Source of the DNA: Rhizomonospora bruguierae
Lineage (GTDB): Bacteria > Actinomycetota > Actinomycetes > Mycobacteriales > Micromonosporaceae
Reading direction: 5' to 3'
Length of the DNA stretch: 64,000 bases
Assembly (NCBI RefSeq): GCF_018397995.1
Contig: NZ_BBQH01000027.1
Location: 32,791-96,790 of the forward strand
The translations under genes were made by a program, and so were the position numbers. The notes beneath the pieces are model-generated. The model saw only the letters and a program-made list of their open reading frames with translations, ran no database searches and was not told the DNA's origin. Numbering within the stretch: position 1 is the first letter of the stretch; each line of letters opens with the position of its first letter. Positions 8,353 through 16,098 of this stretch are shown here, piece after piece.

Positions 8353-9036
8353 CTAACTGACCACCGTGGCCCGCTCGACCTCCGCCAGCTTCGCGAGCCG
8401 GGCGGGGTCGGCGTGCGCGCACAGCACGATCGAGGCGCGGGCGGCCAGCGGGGCGAGCAGCCAGTCCAGCGGGTCGGGGTGGGCGGCGGCGTCGAACAGC
8501 AGGCGCGTACCGGGTGCGTGCCCGGCCGCCGCCGCCCGGGCCAGCAGCTCCGCCTGGGAGACGTCCGGCAGCGCCGGCCCCACCGTCCCCATCGGCGTGA
8601 AGTGGTCGCCGAAGGCGCGCACCTCCAGCACGTAGTCGAGGACCCCGGGGGGTGCGTCCCGCATCGGGAGCGCCATCGGCGCGAGGGCCAACCCGTAGAT
8701 GTCACCCGCCCCGCCCGCGTGGCCGGCGGCGCGATCCTGGGTGGCGAACGCCACCTCCGCGGGGGGTTCGCCGGCCACCGTCAGGCCCGCGGACCAGCAG
8801 CCGAGCAGCACGGCGGCGGTCTGCCAGTGCGGCGGGAGGTCCACCAGGGCGGCGTCGCCCTCGCCCAGGCCCAGCCCGTCCACGAGCAGGTTGGCCGTCT
8901 TGGCGACCCAGTTGGCGAGCGTGGCGCCGGACAGTTCGGTGCGCTCGCCGGTGCCGTCGTCGTAGAACGTCAGCAGCGGCCGGGCCGGGTCGGCGGCGAC
9001 CGCGGCGGCGAGCGCCGCACCGATCGTGGCAGCCAT
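8353..9036 (-). CDS. TIGR03089 family protein (adenylate-forming-enzyme-like fragment)
   Basis: The 227-residue protein resembles the N-terminal part of AMP-binding (acyl-CoA synthetase-like) enzymes, with ERTELSGATLANWVAKTANLL followed by a GEGDAALVDLPPHW segment. It lacks the SGTTG phosphate-binding loop and the C-terminal catalytic domain. This is the pattern of the actinobacterial TIGR03089 family, whose function is unknown. I set the start at ATG 9036, which is directly preceded by GAGGTGAA; an upstream in-frame start would add 22 residues without a ribosome site. It is convergent with acetoacetyl-CoA synthetase and divergent from the glycosyltransferase. It probably lost adenylation activity, but this is inferred from missing motifs only. 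Confidence 0.85.
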   Translation of the reverse strand: MAATIGAALAAAVAADPARPLLTFYDDGTGERTELSGATLANWVAKTANLLVDGLGLGEGDAALVDLPPHWQTAAVLLGCWSAGLTVAGEPPAEVAFATQDRAAGHAGGAGDIYGLALAPMALPMRDAPPGVLDYVLEVRAFGDHFTPMGTVGPALPDVSQAELLARAAAAGHAPGTRLLFDAAAHPDPLDWLLAPLAARASIVLCAHADPARLAKLAEVERATVVS

Positions 9037-9183
9037 TTCACCTCGCGTGACGTCGGGCGACTGTCGTAGATCTTCGCACGTGCGGCGCCGCGTCGCGGAC
9101 ATCGGGCGGCCGGCCGCTGGGCGTAGTCTTGCGCTCAGTGGTGCACGCCACAGTTACGCCCCAACAGACCGAGGAGCCGCCCC

Positions 9184-10329
9184 GTGACCGCCGGTAGTCC
9201 GCCTCGCATACTCGTCGATGCCACGAGTGTCCCCGCCGACCGGGGAGGCGTGGGAAGGTACGTCGACGGCCTGTTGGGCGCGCTGGGCCGGCACACCGGC
9301 ACCACGGTGGATCTCTCCGTGGTCGCGCAGCGCACGGACCTGGAGCGGTACTCCCGGATGCTGCCCGGCGCGGACGTGATCGCGGCGCCCGCCGCGGTGG
9401 CGCACCGCCCCGCCCGGCTGGCCTGGGAGCAGACCGGCCTGCCGCTGCTGGCCCAGCAGGTCGGCGCGCGGGTGTTGCACTCGCCGTTCTACACCTGTCC
9501 GCTTCGGGTGGGATGCCCGGTCACCGTCACCGTGCACGACGCGACCTTCTTCACCGAGCCGGAGCACTACGACAAGTCCCGCCGGACCTTCTTCCGCAGC
9601 GCGATCAAGACCTCGCTGCGCCGGGCCGCCCGGGTGATCGTGCCGAGCAAGGCCACCCGGGACGAGTTGATCCGGCTGCTGGACGCCGACCCGACCACGA
9701 TCGACGTGGCGTACCACGGGGTGGACCACGCGGCGTTCCACGCCCCGTCGGACGACGAGAAGGCGCGGGTGCGGGCCCGGCTGGGCCTCGGCGACACGCC
9801 GTACGTGGCGTTTCTGGGCGCCAAGGAGCCCCGCAAGAACGTGCCGAACCTGATCCGCGGCTGGGTCCGGGCGGTCCGGGAACGCCAGCAGCCGCCGGCC
9901 CTGGTGATCGCCGGCGGGCAGAGCCACGACGACGAGATCGACCGCGCCGCCGCCGAGGTACCGCAGCACCTGCGCCTGCTGCGCCCGGGATACCTGCGGT
10001 ACGCGGACCTGCCCGGCTTCCTCGGCGGCGCGCTGGTCTCGGCGTACCCGTCCTACGGGGAGGGCTTTGGCCTGCCGATCCTGGAGGCGATGGCGTGCGC
10101 CGCGCCGGTGCTGACCACGCCCCGGCTGTCCCTGCCCGAGGTGGGCGGCGACGCGGTCGCGTACACCAGCGAGGCGCCGGAGCAGATCGCCGCGGACCTG
10201 GCCGCGCTGCTGGACGACGAGCCGCGCCGGCTGGCCCTGGCCAAGGCGGGCTTCGACCGGGCCAAGGAGTTCACCTGGGATTCCAGCGCCGAGGTGCACA
10301 TCTCGGCCTGGAACCGCGCTACGGCGTGA
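9184..10329 (+). CDS. Glycosyltransferase, GT4/GT1 (GT-B) family
   Basis: Retaining nucleotide-sugar glycosyltransferase of the GT-B fold, 381 residues. The N-terminal domain has the glycine-rich DRGGVGRYVDGLL acceptor loop (residues 19-31) and HDATFF. The C-terminal donor domain has FLGAKEPRKN, and EGFGLPILEAMAC near 293-305 supplies the E-x7-E nucleotide-sugar contacts. The start is GTG at 9184 after GAGGAGCCGCCCC. The gene lies 53 bp upstream of the mannose-1-phosphate guanylyltransferase, so GDP-mannose is the most likely donor and a mannosyltransferase role in a glycan or glycolipid is plausible. The acceptor cannot be deduced. Confidence 0.9.
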   Translation: MTAGSPPRILVDATSVPADRGGVGRYVDGLLGALGRHTGTTVDLSVVAQRTDLERYSRMLPGADVIAAPAAVAHRPARLAWEQTGLPLLAQQVGARVLHSPFYTCPLRVGCPVTVTVHDATFFTEPEHYDKSRRTFFRSAIKTSLRRAARVIVPSKATRDELIRLLDADPTTIDVAYHGVDHAAFHAPSDDEKARVRARLGLGDTPYVAFLGAKEPRKNVPNLIRGWVRAVRERQQPPALVIAGGQSHDDEIDRAAAEVPQHLRLLRPGYLRYADLPGFLGGALVSAYPSYGEGFGLPILEAMACAAPVLTTPRLSLPEVGGDAVAYTSEAPEQIAADLAALLDDEPRRLALAKAGFDRAKEFTWDSSAEVHISAWNRATA

Positions 10330-10382
10330 CGGTTCCCGGCGGTCCGCCACGGCCGGGTGGGGCGCTCGGGCAGAATGGTCCG

Positions 10383-11519
10383 ATGCTCTACGCCGTGATC
10401 CCCGCCGGCGGCAGCGGTACCCGCCTGTGGCCGCTGTCCCGGGCGACCAACCCGAAGTTCCTGCACCCGCTGACGGGTACGGCGTCCTCGCTGCTCCAGG
10501 CCACCGTGCGCCGGCTGGAGCCGCTGGTCGTGCCGGCTCGCACGTTCGTGGTGACCGGCGTGGCGCACGCCGCCGCCGTGGCCCGCCAGCTACCCGCCCT
10601 GCCCGAGCCGAACATCCTGGTCGAGCCGTCCCCCCGGGATTCGTGCGCGGCGATCGGGCTGGCCGCGGCGGTGATTGCCCGGCGGGATCCGGACGCGATC
10701 ATGGGGTCGTTCGCCGCCGACCACCTGATCGGCGACGGCGAGCGGTACGTGGAGACGATCCGGCGCGCGGTGGCCGGTGCCGAGCGTGGCCTGCTCATGA
10801 CCGTCGGGATCAAGCCGACCGTGCCGGAGACCGGCTACGGGTACCTGGAGTGCGGCGAGTCGATCGACGGCGGGCCGGTGCGCCGGGTGGCCCAGTTCCG
10901 GGAGAAGCCGTCCCGGGACGTGGCGGTGGAGTACGTCCGCGACGGCCTGCACCTGTGGAACGCCAGCATGTTCGTGTGGCGGGTGGGGGTGTTCCTGGCC
11001 GAGTTGGCCCGCCAGCAACCGGAGCTGCACGCCGGGCTGGTCGAGATCGCCGCCGCCTGGCAGACGCCGGCGCAGGAGGCGGTGCTCGGCGAGGTCTGGC
11101 CGAAGCTGCCGAAGATCTCGGTGGACTACGCGGTGATGGAGGGCGCGGCGACGGCCGGCCTGGTCGCCACCGTCCCGGGCGACTTCGGCTGGAACGACGT
11201 CGGCGACTTCCACACGCTCGGCGACGTGCTCCCCCCGGACGAGCGCGGCAATGTCGTGCTCGGCGCGAGCCCGGTCGCCGAGGCGGCGGTGGTCGCGACG
11301 GAGGAGCCCGGCGAGCCGAAGCCGGGCGTCCTGCTGTACGACTCGACCGGCCTGGTCGTGGTCCCCTACTCGGGGCGGCTGGTCGCCGCGCTCGGGGTCA
11401 AGGATCTGATCGTCGTGGACACGCCGGACGCGGTGCTGGTCTGCCCGCGCGAGCGGGCCCAGGACGTCAAGAAGCTGGTCGATGAGCTGAAGGCGCGCGG
11501 GGACCTCAGCCTGGTCTGA
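10383..11519 (+). CDS. manC: Mannose-1-phosphate guanylyltransferase
   Basis: Makes GDP-mannose from GTP and mannose-1-phosphate. The 378-residue protein has the nucleotidyltransferase signature AGGSGTRLWPLSR at 8-20, FAADHLI with the metal-binding aspartate, ETGYGYLECG, the FREKPSRD lysine motif and NASMFVWR. It is the short type without the C-terminal isomerase domain of bifunctional enzymes; a separate manA is at 32.8 kb and manB at 28.9 kb, so the fructose-6-phosphate to GDP-mannose route is complete in this window. ATG at 10383 is chosen; the frame stays open upstream inside the glycosyltransferase, but that part is not homologous. Confidence 0.94.
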   Translation: MLYAVIPAGGSGTRLWPLSRATNPKFLHPLTGTASSLLQATVRRLEPLVVPARTFVVTGVAHAAAVARQLPALPEPNILVEPSPRDSCAAIGLAAAVIARRDPDAIMGSFAADHLIGDGERYVETIRRAVAGAERGLLMTVGIKPTVPETGYGYLECGESIDGGPVRRVAQFREKPSRDVAVEYVRDGLHLWNASMFVWRVGVFLAELARQQPELHAGLVEIAAAWQTPAQEAVLGEVWPKLPKISVDYAVMEGAATAGLVATVPGDFGWNDVGDFHTLGDVLPPDERGNVVLGASPVAEAAVVATEEPGEPKPGVLLYDSTGLVVVPYSGRLVAALGVKDLIVVDTPDAVLVCPRERAQDVKKLVDELKARGDLSLV

Positions 11520-11520
11520 C

Positions 11521-11550
11521 CGCCGCCGGCCGGGGAGGGGTCCGGCGGCG
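11521..11550 (+). terminator. Hairpin after mannose-1-phosphate guanylyltransferase
   Basis: CGCCGCCGG (11521-11529) pairs perfectly with CCGGCGGCG (11542-11550), starting one base after the stop codon. The remaining stretch to 11788 holds no gene. It contains a second short dyad, CCACGGCCGTGG, and a weak -10-like TACAGT at 11737. Confidence 0.55.
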
Positions 11551-11788
11551 GGCGGCACCTCCACGGCCGTGGCCGTGAACCCTCGTGGCGACCGCCCGGG
11601 CGTGGCATTCCCCGCCGGACCCCGTTCCCGGAACCCTCCCGGGTCCGGCGCGCCCAGCATGCCCAATGCGCCGCCGGCCGTCGAGCAATTTCAGCGAGCG
11701 CCGAAAGTGGCAGGCCGTGCGGGTGCGAGCGGCCGGTACAGTGCGCATGGCGGCGGCTGCCGGTGGTCGTGCGCGTGGGAGAGCGAGG

Positions 11789-12814
11789 ATGCTGAGGATC
11801 GTCTTCACGGGCGACGACCTGGCCCGCACCAGGGTCGCGGCCGCGCCCGACCCGGTCTGGGAGTTGATCCTCAGCCTGCACCAGTTGCAGGGCCGCAGCC
11901 GGGACCCGATCGCCGCCGGCTGGCGGCGCGAGGTGACCGGCCGGCTGCGCCGGGACCAGCTGCTCGGCCCGTTCCGGCTGCTGTTCGCGCTGAACCCGCC
12001 GCGCGGCTACTTCCCCGACTTCCTCACCCCCGCGGCGAGCCGGGAGGGGTTCGAGGCGGGCCTGGAGGCGGTGCGCTCGACGCCGACCCGCCTGGTGCGC
12101 CGGGACCTGTCCGTGCTGGTGGCGCAGAACCCGCCGGGCGGGCCGCTGCACGGCACGCTCGCCACCGGCGAGGCCACCGCGCTGGTGCGCGGCGGGGCGC
12201 AGGCGCTGCGCGACCTGACCGATTCGATGACCCGCTACCGCCGGGTCGCCGTCGACCCGTACTGGACCCGCATGCTGGCCGCCGTGGAGGCGGACCGGCG
12301 GCGCCGGGCCCGGGCGGTCCTGGACGGCGGCGTGGAGGGGCTGCTGACCAGCTTCCCCCCGCAGATGCTCTGGGTGCCGGGCGGCGGCGCGGGCGTGCTG
12401 GAGGTGCCCGGCTACCCGTCCAGCCGTGAACTGCACCTGAACGGGCGCGGCCTGCTACTGGTGCCGTCGTTCTTCTGCAACCCGGTACCGGTGGCCCTGC
12501 TCGACCCGGAACTGCCCCCGGTGCTGGTCTACCCGGTGGACCGGCTCGGCGGCGCGCTGGACCGCCCCGCCACCGACCAGCCCGCGGTCGCCCTGGCGGC
12601 GCTGCTCGGCCGGACCCGGGCGGCGGTGCTGGCGGTCGTCGGCGAGGGCTGCTCCACCGGCGAGTTGGCCCGCCGGCTGCACATCTCGCCCGCCGCCGCC
12701 AGCCAGCACGCCACCGTGCTGCGCAACGCCGGGCTGCTCAGCACCCAGCGGGACCGCAACACCGTGCTGCACACGCTGACCCCGCTGGGCCGGGCGATCC
12801 TCGAGGCCAGCTAG
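11789..12814 (+). CDS. Winged-helix (ArsR-type) transcriptional regulator with long N-terminal domain
   Basis: A 341-residue protein with an unassigned N-terminal domain of about 270 residues (starting MLRIVFTGDDLARTRVAAAP). The C-terminal winged-helix segment reads STGELARRLHISPAAASQHATVLRNAGLLSTQRD and fits ArsR/HTH_20 DNA-binding domains. Large regulators of this build, with a DUF5937-like front, are common in actinomycetes; no metal-binding cysteines are seen, so a metal sensor role is unlikely. ATG at 11789 follows GAGAGCGAGG. Its TAG stop (12812-12814) and the TAG stop of the convergent cofE share the palindrome CTAG. Target genes are unknown; no neighbour is an obvious partner. Confidence 0.82.
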   Translation: MLRIVFTGDDLARTRVAAAPDPVWELILSLHQLQGRSRDPIAAGWRREVTGRLRRDQLLGPFRLLFALNPPRGYFPDFLTPAASREGFEAGLEAVRSTPTRLVRRDLSVLVAQNPPGGPLHGTLATGEATALVRGGAQALRDLTDSMTRYRRVAVDPYWTRMLAAVEADRRRRARAVLDGGVEGLLTSFPPQMLWVPGGGAGVLEVPGYPSSRELHLNGRGLLLVPSFFCNPVPVALLDPELPPVLVYPVDRLGGALDRPATDQPAVALAALLGRTRAAVLAVVGEGCSTGELARRLHISPAAASQHATVLRNAGLLSTQRDRNTVLHTLTPLGRAILEAS

Positions 12815-13938
12815 CCGATCGCGACCACCACGGCGGTGACGTCGTGCTCGGCAGGGCGCACCCACGAGGCCACGCCCTCGGCGGCCAGCGCCGCGCGGAG
12901 CCGGTGCGCGTCCGCCCCGAGCCGGATCAGCGCCGCCGGGCCGGCGGTCTGCGGCACGGCGCAGCGCACGCCGCCCGGCTCGGACGCGAGCACCGTGTCC
13001 GGGCCGAGCGCGGCCGTCACCGCGCCGATCGCCCGGTTCACCGCCATGGCGTCCACTTCGGCCGGTGGCGACGCCTGCGCCGGGGCGTCGGGAAGCCCGG
13101 CGGCGGCGCGCAGCCCGGCGGCCCGCGCCTCGGCGGTGCCGAGCGAGAACAGATCCTGCGCCGCGCCGCGGATCAGGGCGGCGACCCCGCCGTCCGGCGC
13201 GTCCACCGGCGTCGCCGGCGGTACCGGGTAGCCGCGCACCACCGCCACCGGTACCCGGTCGCGCTTGCCCTTGACCAGCTCCGCCGCCCCCGCCAGCTGG
13301 TCCACCACGGCCATCTGGGTCAGGTGCAGCTCGTTGCCGTACGGGTCGACCTGGCCGCGGTGGTCGCGCAGCGCGCCGATGCCGGCGGCGCCGAGCGCCA
13401 CGTCGGTGAGGCCGAGCCGCCACGGGCGGCCCATCGTGTCCGAGACGACCACCGCGACGTCCAGCCCGTACCGCTCGCGCAGCTCGGTACGCAGGTGCCG
13501 GGCGGACGCGTCCGGGTCCTTCGGGAGCAGCACCACCCGGTCGGGCTCCACATTGGAGGAGTCGATGCCCGCGTTGGCCATGACGAACCCGTGGTGGGTC
13601 TGCACGATCCGGGTGCCGCCGCGGGCGGCGACCGTGCGGGCGGTCTCGGCGGCCAGCACGTCCCGGCGGGCGGCGTCGCGCGCCGGACCGGCCGGCGGCA
13701 GGTCCACCAGCCGCCCCTCGGCCTTCGACACGATCTTGCTGGTCACCACCAGCACGTCGCCGTCGCGCAGCCACGGCGCCGCCGCCGTGATCAGCGCCGG
13801 CAGGTCGTCGCCCGGCCCCACCTCGCCGATGCCCTCGACCGGCAGGATCTCCAGGGCCTTCGGCGTGCCCTGCGGCTGGCCCCCCGGCTGGTCGCCGGCC
13901 CGGCTCCCCGGCCGGCTCCCGTCGTGGCCCCCACTCAT
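12811..13938 (-). CDS. fbiB: Coenzyme F420-0:L-glutamate ligase, short form lacking a recognisable FMN domain
   Basis: Adds L-glutamate residues to F420-0 (GTP-dependent) in coenzyme F420 synthesis. Of 375 residues, about 25-265 form the CofE domain: VEGIGEVGPGDDL, the metal-site region VTSKIVSKAEGR, ANAGIDSSNVE, VVVSDTMGRPWR and GAAGI. The mycobacterial enzyme has about 200 more residues forming an FMN-dependent reductase that finishes the deazaflavin tail. Here only about 110 residues follow and they do not look like a nitroreductase, so reduction of dehydro-F420 may need a separate protein. ATG at 13938 overlaps the cofD stop as ATGA, showing translational coupling. Its stop shares a CTAG with the convergent regulator. 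Confidence 0.9.
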   Translation of the reverse strand: MSGGHDGSRPGSRAGDQPGGQPQGTPKALEILPVEGIGEVGPGDDLPALITAAAPWLRDGDVLVVTSKIVSKAEGRLVDLPPAGPARDAARRDVLAAETARTVAARGGTRIVQTHHGFVMANAGIDSSNVEPDRVVLLPKDPDASARHLRTELRERYGLDVAVVVSDTMGRPWRLGLTDVALGAAGIGALRDHRGQVDPYGNELHLTQMAVVDQLAGAAELVKGKRDRVPVAVVRGYPVPPATPVDAPDGGVAALIRGAAQDLFSLGTAEARAAGLRAAAGLPDAPAQASPPAEVDAMAVNRAIGAVTAALGPDTVLASEPGGVRCAVPQTAGPAALIRLGADAHRLRAALAAEGVASWVRPAEHDVTAVVVAIG

Positions 13939-14894
13939 CCGCGCGCTCCCGCCAGATCCACCGCCGCGGCGACCATCGCCGCCGTGGCCCGCTCGTCCGT
14001 CATCCACAAGGGTGCCGCCCGCACCGCCAGGCCGGGAACCCTGGCGCCCTCGTCCGAGGAGTCCACCAGGTACGCGTCCAGGATGCCGCCCTCCGCCCGG
14101 GCGCCGTAAAGGCCGCCGACCCCCTCCGCCGTGCACGGGACACCGACCACCGCCAGGCACTTGTCGGCCATCCCGCGCACCGGGGCGCCGCCGATGATCG
14201 GCGACACGCCGACCACCGGGGCGGCCGCCGCGGTCAGCGCGTCCCGCAGGCCCGGCACGGCCAGGATCGGCGCGATGCTCACCACCGGGTTGCTCGGCGC
14301 CACCAGCACCAGGTCCGCGCCGGCCAGCGCGTCCAGCACGCCCGGCGCCGGCTTCGCCGACTCCGCGCCGACGAACACGAACCGCTCGGTCGGCACCTCG
14401 GCCCGGTACCGGACCCACCACTCCTGGAAGTGGACCGCCCGCCGGCCGTCCGGCAGCTCGGCCACCGCGTGCGTCTCCAGGCGGTCGTCGGTCGCCGGCA
14501 GCAGGCGTACCCCGGGCTGCCAGCGGGCGCACAGCGCCTCGGTGACCGCGGACAACGGGTACCCGGCGTTCAGCATCCTCGTGCGGACCAGGTGCGTGGC
14601 GAGATCCTTGTCGCCCAGGCCGAACCAGGTCGGCTCCGCGCCGTAGGCGGCCAGTTCGGACTTGACCGTCCACGACTCGCCGGCCCGGCCCCAGCCGCGC
14701 TCCGGGTCGGCCGCGCCGCCGAGTGTGTACATCACGCTGTCCAGGTCGGGGCAGATCCGCACACCGTGCATCCACGCGTCGTCGCCGACGTTCACCACGG
14801 CGGTGATGTCCGCGCCCACCTCGGCGGCATGGGCGCGCACTCCCAGCAGGAAGCGGGCCCCGCCGATCCCGCCGGCCAGCACCACGATGCGCAT
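13935..14894 (-). CDS. fbiA: 2-phospho-L-lactate (phosphoenolpyruvyl) transferase
   Basis: Joins the activated lactyl/enolpyruvyl phosphate to the deazaflavin FO, giving (dehydro-)F420-0. The 319-residue product begins MRIVVLAGGIGGARFLLG, the CofD phosphate-binding loop, and continues with VVNVGDDAWMHGVRICPDLD, FGLGDKDLATH, APSNPVVSIAPIL and GVSPIIGGAPVRGMADK, all hallmarks of the family. ATG at 14894 is preferred to an upstream in-frame start because it begins exactly at the conserved loop. It is the first gene of a two-gene operon, with a 4-bp overlap to cofE/fbiB. FO itself is supplied by fbiC at 16.1 kb. Confidence 0.95.
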   Translation of the reverse strand: MRIVVLAGGIGGARFLLGVRAHAAEVGADITAVVNVGDDAWMHGVRICPDLDSVMYTLGGAADPERGWGRAGESWTVKSELAAYGAEPTWFGLGDKDLATHLVRTRMLNAGYPLSAVTEALCARWQPGVRLLPATDDRLETHAVAELPDGRRAVHFQEWWVRYRAEVPTERFVFVGAESAKPAPGVLDALAGADLVLVAPSNPVVSIAPILAVPGLRDALTAAAAPVVGVSPIIGGAPVRGMADKCLAVVGVPCTAEGVGGLYGARAEGGILDAYLVDSSDEGARVPGLAVRAAPLWMTDERATAAMVAAAVDLAGARG

Positions 14895-15037
14895 CCGCCC
14901 ATCCTCGCTCACCCGGTCGGGTCCGGGGTCGGCGGGTTTCCCCGGATGGCGGATCGGAAACAAGCCACACCGTGGCGGGGGACTAGAGTCACGGACGATT
15001 CAGGCAACTGACCGCAGATGACGCGACAGGGGGAAGT

Positions 15038-15994
15038 GTGACCACCCAACCCGAGCCCGGCCCCGGCGGCGACCGGTCCGCCAGCCAGCTCACCCGGCCG
15101 CTGCGCGAACTCGCCGCGCTGGTCCTGCTCGGCGCGACGGCGGTGTTCCTGTTCGTCGCGCTGCTCGACCTGCTGATCCCCAACGACTTCGGCGCCAACG
15201 ACTTCGGCGGGCGCTCCGCCAGCAGCTTCGGCGGCTTCGGCGGCGGCTTCATCAACCTGGTGACGATCGGCTTCCCGTTCCTCGCGGTGCTGCTGGCGAC
15301 CCACCTGACGCCGCCCGTACCGCGGGCCAAGCTGATCGTCCTCGCCGCGCTGATCGAGTACGGCGTGATGGCCCTGTTCGGGGTCCTGTTCGGCTTCATC
15401 GTGGGCCTGGTGAACATCGTCGGGTTCAGCTTCCGGCAGGCGTTCGAGCAGCTGCTGGCCCGGGCCGCCTGGCTGGCCGTGCTGGCGCTGGTCGGGTTCG
15501 CCGTCTACAAGATCTGGCGCACGCTGTACTACGTGCCGAAGCCGGCCGCGCCTGCCCCGCCGGCCGGGTATCCGCAGGGCTACGGCCAGCCCGGCTACGG
15601 CCAGCAGCCGGGGTACGGCCAGCAGCCGGGGTACTACCCGGGTCAGCCGGGGCAGCAGCCCCCGTACGGGCAGTCGCAGGGGTACGAGCAGCCCGGCATG
15701 TTCGGTGGGGCCGGCGCGACGCAGCAGGTGCCGCAGTACGGGCAGCAGCCCGGGTACGGGCAGCAGCCGGGCCAGCAGGGCTACCAGCCGTACGGTGCGC
15801 CGTCGATGCCGCCCGCGCCGAACGTCCCGGGCACCCCGTCGTCCGCGCCGCCGGCCGGTAGCCCCGGCAAGGAGGAGAACCGCACGCAGCACATCAACCC
15901 CGGCAGCCAGCAGCCGTCCGCCGGTTCCCCGCCGCCCCAGCAGTACGGCGAGGGGTACGGCGATCAGGGGTACGGCGACCAGCCGCGACACTGA
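15038..15994 (+). CDS. Membrane protein with Gly/Tyr/Gln/Pro-repeat cytoplasmic tail
   Basis: Function not recognised. The 318-residue protein has about four transmembrane helices between residues 22 and 160 ([20 protein letters not shown], then a Gly/Phe-rich loop, then three more). From about residue 175 on there is a disordered tail built from imperfect copies of GYGQQP and GQQPGYG. Such tails are typical of low-complexity actinobacterial membrane proteins and may drive clustering. The start is GTG at 15038 behind ACAGGGGGAAGT. It stands alone: divergent from the F420 operon and closed by a strong hairpin at 16007. Confidence 0.8.
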   Translation: MTTQPEPGPGGDRSASQLTRPLRELAALVLLGATAVFLFVALLDLLIPNDFGANDFGGRSASSFGGFGGGFINLVTIGFPFLAVLLATHLTPPVPRAKLIVLAALIEYGVMALFGVLFGFIVGLVNIVGFSFRQAFEQLLARAAWLAVLALVGFAVYKIWRTLYYVPKPAAPAPPAGYPQGYGQPGYGQQPGYGQQPGYYPGQPGQQPPYGQSQGYEQPGMFGGAGATQQVPQYGQQPGYGQQPGQQGYQPYGAPSMPPAPNVPGTPSSAPPAGSPGKEENRTQHINPGSQQPSAGSPPPQQYGEGYGDQGYGDQPRH

Positions 15995-16006
15995 CGCGCG
16001 AGCGAT

Positions 16007-16042
16007 GGGCTCCCCGCTGCGCCTGGGTGGAGCGGGGAGCCC
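16007..16042 (+). terminator. Strong 12-bp hairpin terminator
   Basis: GGGCTCCCCGCT (16007-16018) and AGCGGGGAGCCC (16031-16042) are perfect complements with a 12-nt loop, 12 bp after the stop of the Gly/Tyr-tail membrane protein. It argues that the fbiC start lies downstream, at 16099. Confidence 0.8.
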
Positions 16043-16098
16043 GTTCGTGTGCGGGCCTTCAGGATCGACTGTCGGTGCTGGGGCCTAGGCTGGCAGGC

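Noticed and set aside
16027..16098. Longer start for fbiC
   Set aside because: It would begin within the terminator stem 16007-16042 and adds no residues typical of the family.
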